Positions 58,039 through 64,000 of a stretch of DNA of 64,000 nucleotides are shown here, piece after piece. This DNA comes from Takakia lepidozioides (Eukaryota > Streptophyta > Takakiopsida > Takakiales > Takakiaceae), in contig CM060733.1 in the NCBI GenBank assembly GCA_030704615.1, positions 27,716,001 through 27,780,000 of the forward strand, written 5' to 3'. The first letter of the stretch is position 1, and each line of letters begins with the position of its first letter. A program made the position numbers and the translations under genes. The notes under the pieces are model-generated. The model saw only the letters and a list, made by a program, of their open reading frames with translations. It did no database searches and had not been told where the DNA came from.

Positions 58039-58635
58039 CTATAGCAAGCTACTCAAGCAACCTATGAGGAGATCAGGCAAGGAGATAGGCAAAGTGTCAG
58101 GTAGAGGCGGAAGATGAGATGACGCGGAGCTAGCCACATTAGCCCGATGCAAAATAGATATGGCTTGTGCTATCTGCAAAGCAACTAAAATACGTTGTCG
58201 ATAGTAGGCGACAAGGACGGAGGCATGTAGGATGCCAGTGGACCCGCTCTTGGCTACATGATGTGCACATGTCCGCAGGAAATCGTCGAAGTGCCGGTGC
58301 AACGAGCCAAGTGGAAGAAATGTGTCGGTGGGGTGACGATCACTGTAGTTGCGTTCCTTGGCCTGAGCTGCTACAGTGACTGTCGCACCTGGTGTGGTAG
58401 TTGCGCGAGATAACAGATCCGCTCGAGCAGGGTCGGCGAGAACAACATCTGCTAGGGTACGCAAACCATCTCTAGATAAAACGATATCAACACGGTGGCG
58501 TGTAGAGTGGGACGTGAGCGTGGGTCGTAGATGTGGTTGCTTACTCAATACATGATACCCTACCTCCCGAGCAATAGATGTCACCGTATCGCGAACCATA
58601 TCATGAGCCAGCAGTTTCATGCATCCTACGATCAT
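58039..58635 (-). pseudogene. Probable LINE polyprotein C-terminal fragment (nuclease-like region)
   Basis: A 198-codon frame reads REVGYHVLSKQPHLRPTLTS, VDIVLSRDGLRTLADVVLAD, TTTPGATVTVAAQAKERNYS, DTFLPLGSLHRHFDDFLRTC and YYRQRILVALQIAQAISILH. The order of a short helical start, a VDIVL/ADVVLADP pair, then AKERxY, FLPL and a C-terminal RQRILVALQxAQA helix is what I know from C-terminal regions of non-LTR retroelement polyproteins, often with a PD-(D/E)XK-like core. No RT is attached here. It could alternatively be a domesticated host protein. It lies upstream of catalase on the same strand. Confidence 0.5.
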
Positions 58636-60430
58636 TGGCGCCTAAAGCACAGTGGTCATCCCTCACAGGTGAAGATGAGTCCATCCGCCAAGGCTTCTGA
58701 CTGTCTGCACCCCGGTACTTGAGCCGCAACAGCGCTATTGGAAGAAAAGATTGCTTATAAATTTGAGCTGATAGCACAGAGGGTCGCAGTGCTCACCCTT
58801 GGCAATGTGATGGAAACTTCATACAATCTGCAAAGTGCTTAACCTGAGACCAGCTACAGTAGCCCTCGGTATTCCTTAGTTCCTCAGTGAGCCCAGAAGT
58901 TGACCTCCTGAGCTCAAGCAAGAAATAAATTAGTTCTTGCTCGAGGGATTGTAAGATATGATTCAAGAGTCATGTGTATTCATGTATGCTGAGCCCAGAG
59001 GAGTAGAATCCTGCGTACATAAAGTCGATTGAAGTTAAAATCGAAGGAGGTAACGAGATGGAGCACAGGAGGAGTGGAGCATAGTTTGTCGTGCCTTTTG
59101 AATGGCAAACTTGGCTTACTGGTCCAAAACTGCAACCCCTGTCCATCTGAGAATTAATTGGGGGAAGTGACCGTGAGAGGGCCTTGAAGAAAATTCTGTG
59201 CTCACTAGGAATGCATATGGTACTAAAAAGAATTCCTGGAGATTGAAGTTGATGCTTGCCCATGCTCGCCCCTGGGTGACGAAGTCTGAATTGCTCTTCT
59301 TCCCTGGACAACATTCTTGAGTCAAAACTAGACTCACTCACCATGCCTCTGGAAATTTCCAAGAGTTCTGTCCGTAGACCAAGGTCAATTGCACTGCATT
59401 ACATGAAACAAACCCTCCTGCTGCGTTTCCTGCTGAAGTAGTGCTTCAAACATCAATCCACGCTCCCTGTCTGCTTCCAACAGGTACAAACACCTACAAT
59501 TCTATTGTTGCACATCAGCTTCTGGTGTGGCTTGTGTCTGTTCAACAATAGGCTTCACCGCAAACCTATTGACCATAGCCACCACAACTCTTACTGCCCC
59601 CTTCAGGAGATGGGCGCCATCCCTTATGGAAGTTCTCAGCCTTAATTGATAATTTCCTGTTGGTCTCCTTGACCAAGTAGCAACACCAATATACACCACA
59701 TGCACAATGCTAAGGGTGAGCCAATAGAGTCCACCTATACAGAATGAACTGAAATGAAATGATACCTCATACAGAGAAACTCATGGAAGACCAAGGGAAG
59801 CACAGGCTTGTTTCACCCAAAGCATTGCAATATTGGCTATGGCCTTCCCATCTCCCTAGCCATTCACAGTGCCAATTAATTATGTCCTTGTACTGATTCA
59901 ATCACTCCCAAGTCAATGTAGACACATGAAAATGTAATTAAGTGCAGCAACACAAATATTTACACACAATGCTACACCAGTGACCAAGGTAGCAGCTTAC
60001 ATTGCTAAAACCTAACTGAGAATGGAGTTGTACATGCTCTAATGTAACAATATATTCTTGAGAATTCAACTCGATAGACACATAATCAAAGTTCACAGAT
60101 GACACCAAGAAACTACCAATATATAAACATCTAGTCGAAAAACTTGTCTTCAACCACTTCCATTGATGTGGGAAGGCTGGGAGGGCTCTCATTTTTTAAT
60201 AATTGGGTCTTGAATGCAACTATGGGCCCCGCCAGTACGGCCCATGGGGTGAGCTCATGAACCCACCCCCCTTTCACCGGGTCTAGATTCTGAATTTTTT
60301 CTAAGTCCTAGTTCTTTAACGACGGCGGGCCTTCTAGCGGACTGGCCAAACCCTCAACAGATTGACTCCAACTGGCGAGCGGACTGACCGGTAGCTCTCG
60401 CTCGCCTGACCGGTAGCTCTCAGGCCCCAC
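58636..60430. other. No gene recognised; possible short exon at 59502-59705 (-)
   Basis: The 67-codon minus-strand frame at 59502-59705 (VYIGVATWSRRPTGNYQLRL) looks protein-like in composition but belongs to no family I recognise. At 60385-60422 CTGACCGGTAGCTCTC is duplicated in tandem. A TGTGGGAAGGCTGGGAG segment at about 60170 recurs at 61370-61430. Confidence 0.4.
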
Positions 60431-60431
60431 T

Positions 60432-61020
60432 GTGGACTTTTCTTTAGGTTTTTGCTCTCTCTCTATCCCATTTATAGCCCATCTCTTCAATGAAGCAGTG
60501 CAACATGGCTTTCCAACAGAGTGGACAAAGAGCATCATCCACCCCCTCTTCAAGAGAGGTGATAGGCTCGCACCGACCAACTATCGCACAATTATGGTGT
60601 CTTCGTTACTGGCTAAACTGTTTGGGGCACTAGTGGCCATGGAACTGGATGATTGGGCTGAATCCTCTCACATGCGTGCTATTGGGCAAGCAGGTTTCCG
60701 TCGCAACTGATCCGCTCTTGACCACATTGCCACTTTCAGACTATGGTAGAATGTGCAAGCTATGACAAAAGAATGGTGTATGTTTGCTTGGTAGACTTTC
60801 GAAAGGCTTTTGATTTGGGTCCTCGAGACCTTTTCCAGCGACTCCACAGGATGGGGGTCCCTCCAGACATCATCTATGCCATCTGATCCATGTATGAGAT
60901 TGTCTTTGGCATGGTCAACGTCGCAGGGGAATTCTCAGCAGAGGTGCATAGCAACACTGGGGTCAAATAGGGCTGCCCCGTCTCACCTACCCTTTTCGGA
61001 TCTACATTGACGACAGACTC
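60432..61020 (+). pseudogene. LINE reverse transcriptase remnant
   Basis: Plus strand: HLFNEAVQHGFPTEWTKSII, HPLFKRGDRLAPTNYRTIMV, SLLAKLFGALVAMELDDWAE and IGQAGFRR are RT motifs 1-2A of plant/animal LINEs. After a TGA at 60708 and a shift come VDFRKAFDLGPRDLFQRLHR (motif A with its Asp), MGVPPDIIYAI, a TGA, and GVK, a TAG, then GCPVSPTLF (motif B). At least four stops or shifts make it non-coding. The YADD motif is missing because the copy ends at about 61020. Confidence 0.85.
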
Positions 61021-61355
61021 CTTCGGACCCTCCTCAAACAAAATATATGTTTATTTATTAATACACGTTACCACCACAAAGTCACCTGCGAAGATTTGAG
61101 AAATAAGCCTCATGTCCATCATAAATTGTACATTACCATCACACTAGCTGTTTCTTTCTAGAAACAATTGGATAATTAGTTATATATCTACATATCTTCA
61201 GGTGTTTTGTGGGCCCAACAGACTCACTCCCCCTGTGGCTTCCCCTACGCGCGTCCCGGGCCGGCTCACCCGAGCATACTGACCCCGCCGGGTAGGGGTC
61301 GCCCCACCCTGTGGGACCGCCACAACCGCACGTCCCCGCATTGAAGACCCTATTA
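61021..61355. other. No gene recognised; GC-rich segment
   Basis: 61230-61340 is much richer in G and C than its surroundings (for example GACCCCGCCGGGTAGGGGTC) and may be another transposon edge. Confidence 0.4.
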
Positions 61356-63600
61356 TCAAACAGTGAGAAGCGTGGGAAGGCTGGGAGTGCGTTTAATTGA
61401 TGTGGGAAGGCTGGGAGTGCGTTTAACAGGCAATATCGTTTTCAAAAATTCCAGAAAAATTGTATAGCTCAAGTGGGACTTGGTAGTTGGCTTGCAGATG
61501 TCGTAGTGATCTGCATCTTCAATTATGTAGTTGTGAGTCCTTGACATCGAAATAGCTGAAGCATGTTCCACCACCATTGTTGGAGTCTGCACACAGCATT
61601 GCATGCATTACATGGCCATCAGCACAGGCCACTAAAACTTCCAAGACACACCATCTGAATTGATCAATCCTCCACTTCATGAGTTGGAGTACTGATACCA
61701 CACATTGCACATACATGCTTCACCAGCATTGCTCAGCCAAGTCCCTCTCCTCACGACATCAATGCGAATCAATCACGGCCTATGAATTCCCATTGTAAAA
61801 TATTTTGTAAGATAGTGCTTGTTGCTCCAATTTTGTTTCCGGGAACAATGTACAACATCTGTAACTCTACAAGTGTGAAACTTGACCCTACCTTTCCTTG
61901 TATCTTGGTGGGCCTGCCTTCCCCAAAGGCACAAATGTTGATGTTGGCGGCACCAATCAAGAAGTCGTTAGATAGTTCCACTAAGTCGTTAGATAGTTCC
62001 ACCATGAGCTTCTTCTGGACCTTCGATTCATACCATGCGAAATTTTTCTTATATGTACGCACATAGCGAAGAAGGTCTGCACTGGTACTTGGTACACTGT
62101 AAAACACCACACCTTTCAGATTGTCCAAAAACGCTCTACAGTTTCCTAATTCTTTTTTGTACAAAGCATTTCGGGTCCCTGTATTCGATGTGACTATCCT
62201 TACAACCTCAACCACCAAGCTCTCGATTAGAAGTCCCCCAAAGCCATGACCAATCAGCACGATTGAGGTGTTTTGGTCCAAAACCCTCCACCTGCACACA
62301 GATCACGAGTCAAGATCTTGCCTTAAGGAACTTACGCAAATACAAACAAAATGCATACAGATGCGCTAAGTGCAGTCGTCAATGAACCACGCTTTCCAGC
62401 ACCTATCATACTATATTACTTCAGGGAAGCTGGGAAGCTAGGGCAGTTATGTGCTCTACCTCTGCTCAGTGATCCACTGAGCTCCTGGGACTCAACTCAT
62501 AAATTCTGACTTCCCTGGCTGACCAGTCGTGTCACATCATGAATTCAGCTTACAACATTTTGTTTAAGAGGCTGAAGCTCAAGTTGACATGGCAAATTGT
62601 TCAAACAAGCCTGCAAGGCGCTTCTGTCGGGCCCAATGGGGGCCACCAACGACTATTCTGACTGTTCCACGTTGAGTTGAGCATTCTCAATTGTTCAGTC
62701 AGACTACTTTACAGATGGTCCTTTGATTCACAAGAGGAGACAGATACCCGTTCACCAAACTATTCTTCAGTTTGCTGCCCATATCGCTCATGTCTTCAAA
62801 GGCTAAGGTGTCATATTGAAGAGACAAAACGAGCGCATTTGAATGATGCAGATCGTCCAGCAGCCACTCTGCTGGCCAGCAGACGGTGGTGCCACGCTGC
62901 ACCCACGTAGATTTCCATTTCCCGGCGTCATCGTCATCCTTTGGCAGTTCATGGAAGAGAATCACAACCAAGGCAGGTTTAATGTACTCTCCAACAGGCC
63001 AAAGCTTATGCCACAACTGATGCATCACACCCAGTACAACGCACGACATGTGTCAGTTAAGTAGACAAGAAACAGGACCTCCACATTTGTTAGTGGTCGC
63101 AGATCAAATGCAATCAGCTCGTTTGCCGCCATCTTTGCAAACTTGGCTAACTTCCACAGTATACAATCCACTTTACAGTGTTGTCTATGCAGGGCTGTCT
63201 TCACAGATCTCTCACAATACACTTCAAATGCGGACCAGGTGAATTCAGGCATGTAGAAAATTGATACTCCGGGTACCATTCAAAAGCTCTTTCCAGCTGA
63301 TCTCTCCTTTGCAAGAAGCGATGCTTACTACTCCAGTTTGCCCGGTTTGTTGTGGATGCGTCACTCCCATTCCCTGAACTGAAGAGCTTAGCGTTTCCAT
63401 GGTGATGTCCAGGGGGCCTTGGCAGCTAGCCTGGTGGGTGTTGAGTAAAATGAGAACTGATTCCTGAAGATGCTTGAGCGAACTTCTATACTTGAGAGTA
63501 CCAAGGCGGCCAAGCTCACGTCTGGACATGGAAACAGAGATGCAAGGCCACAAACGATTAAGGCAGGGTTGAATCCAAAACATTTGAACGGTAAGGAAAT
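61356..63600 (-). CDS. SERAC1-like alpha/beta hydrolase, multi-exon, nucleophile Ser replaced by Gly
   Basis: Minus-strand exons resemble the SERAC1/DUF676 lipase-like family. About 62760-63000: ALVVILFHELPKDDDDAGKW and CWPAEWLLDDLHHSNALVLS, the oxyanion-hole strand and the WPxxWLxxDL signature. About 61850-62291: RVLDQNTSIVLIGHGFGGLL, then LDNLKGVVFYSVPSTSADLL and GSSFTLVELQM. Last exon 61356-61586: TPTMVVEHASA and YIIEDADHYDICKPTTKSH with the catalytic His. The family motif GHSxGG reads GHGFGG here (GGC codon near 62245), so the nucleophile is absent. The tail contains a direct repeat, KRTPSLPTSIKRTPSLPT. The N-terminal portion (63025-63583) is assigned by position only and exon joins there, and in 62300-62690, are uncertain. 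Function is unknown; without Ser it may be non-catalytic. Confidence 0.65.
61366..61430. repeat. Tandem duplication in the last exon of the SERAC1-like gene
   Basis: GGGAAGGCTGGGAGTGCGTT occurs at about 61374-61393 and again at 61404-61423, duplicating an 11-residue RTPSLPT-containing segment of the encoded C-terminus. The length of the offset keeps the frame. Confidence 0.85.
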
Positions 63601-64000
63601 AGTAGACGACTAAGAAGCCGTAGTCAGGAAATTTATAGGAGAAGGGGAAAAGTTGCTCAATATACTACATTCTCAGAAGGTTGAAGTAGACTATGCACGT
63701 CTTGACCACCGTTGGACAAGTGATGCACCTGAAATCTCATGGGTAACAGTGGCTGGAAAGATGCTGCGCCCCGCCCTCTCTCGTAGTGTTCACTTTTTCA
63801 GCTATCCTCCACAGAAGATGTTGACTATTAGCCCCGCAACTCTATATCTTGATCAACAGGTTTCTTGTCGCTGTACACTCAATGACCTCCTAAGCTCAAT
63901 CTCAAGACTAGCTGGGTAGTGACGAGGACCCAAATCGTTCCTGTAGCTCCAGATTATCTCTCAAAAGACCATGTTCCCATATGCAAATTGCTTGGATGCT
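63601..64000. other. No gene recognised
   Basis: A plus-strand frame of 88 codons (63653-63919) has ordinary composition (VEVDYARLDHRWTSDAPEIS) and could be an exon of a gene leaving the window, but I do not recognise it. Confidence 0.4.

Noticed and set aside
1-64000. Widespread frameshifts as mere sequencing error
   Set aside because: Catalase (1479 nt in ten exons), NMD3 (1563 nt), the DYW gene (2652 nt), H2A.Z and the YIPF-like exons are all free of indels, whereas lesions concentrate in pseudogenes and transposons.

Overview
The window looks like a nuclear contig from a land plant, most likely a seedless one (lycophyte, fern or moss). Three things point there: plant-type DYW pentatricopeptide repeat (PPR) proteins without introns, which are numerous in lineages with heavy organellar RNA editing; plant-type catalase and H2A.Z genes with GT-AG introns; and dense plant Ty3/gypsy and LINE debris. 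I cannot name the species. The sequence holds one gap of exactly 500 N (37431-37930).

Layout. 1-360: short tandem repeat with an inverted extra copy. 1767-2231: an unrecognised reading frame. 3957-6100 (+) and 8433-11084 (-): two related DYW-type PPR genes tail to tail; the first is broken by at least five indels, the second is intact (883 aa). Between them lies a two-exon fragment of a TFIIF-alpha (RAP74) gene, itself frame-disrupted. 11850-14520: a strongly strand-asymmetric (G-poor, A/C-rich) block without recognisable genes. 16308-27569: two copies of one chromodomain Ty3/gypsy family in opposite orientation, forming a large inverted repeat. 27575-28664: a LINE reverse transcriptase fragment.

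28665-37259: a second, unrelated Ty3/gypsy element, and the most interesting object here. Between protease and reverse transcriptase it carries a cytosine-C5 DNA methyltransferase domain (motifs I, IV, VI, VIII, IX and X visible). It ends its integrase region with a PHD finger. About 1 kb of its gag is inverted, and flipping it back restores the gag frame exactly. The element is decayed by several frameshifts.

39718-63600: a gene-rich stretch. It holds histone H2A.Z (+, two exons), the 60S export adaptor NMD3 (-, one exon), a YIPF1/2-like Golgi membrane protein (+, four exons placed), catalase (-, ten exons, exactly 492 codons) and a SERAC1-like alpha/beta hydrolase (-) whose nucleophile position reads Gly instead of Ser. 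LINE remnants lie among them. Introns of H2A.Z and catalase contain copies of an interspersed repeat family that also occurs beside the TFIIF-alpha fragment. The housekeeping genes are free of indels while the PPR pseudogene, the gene fragment and the transposons are full of them, so the breaks are probably real decay rather than base-calling error.
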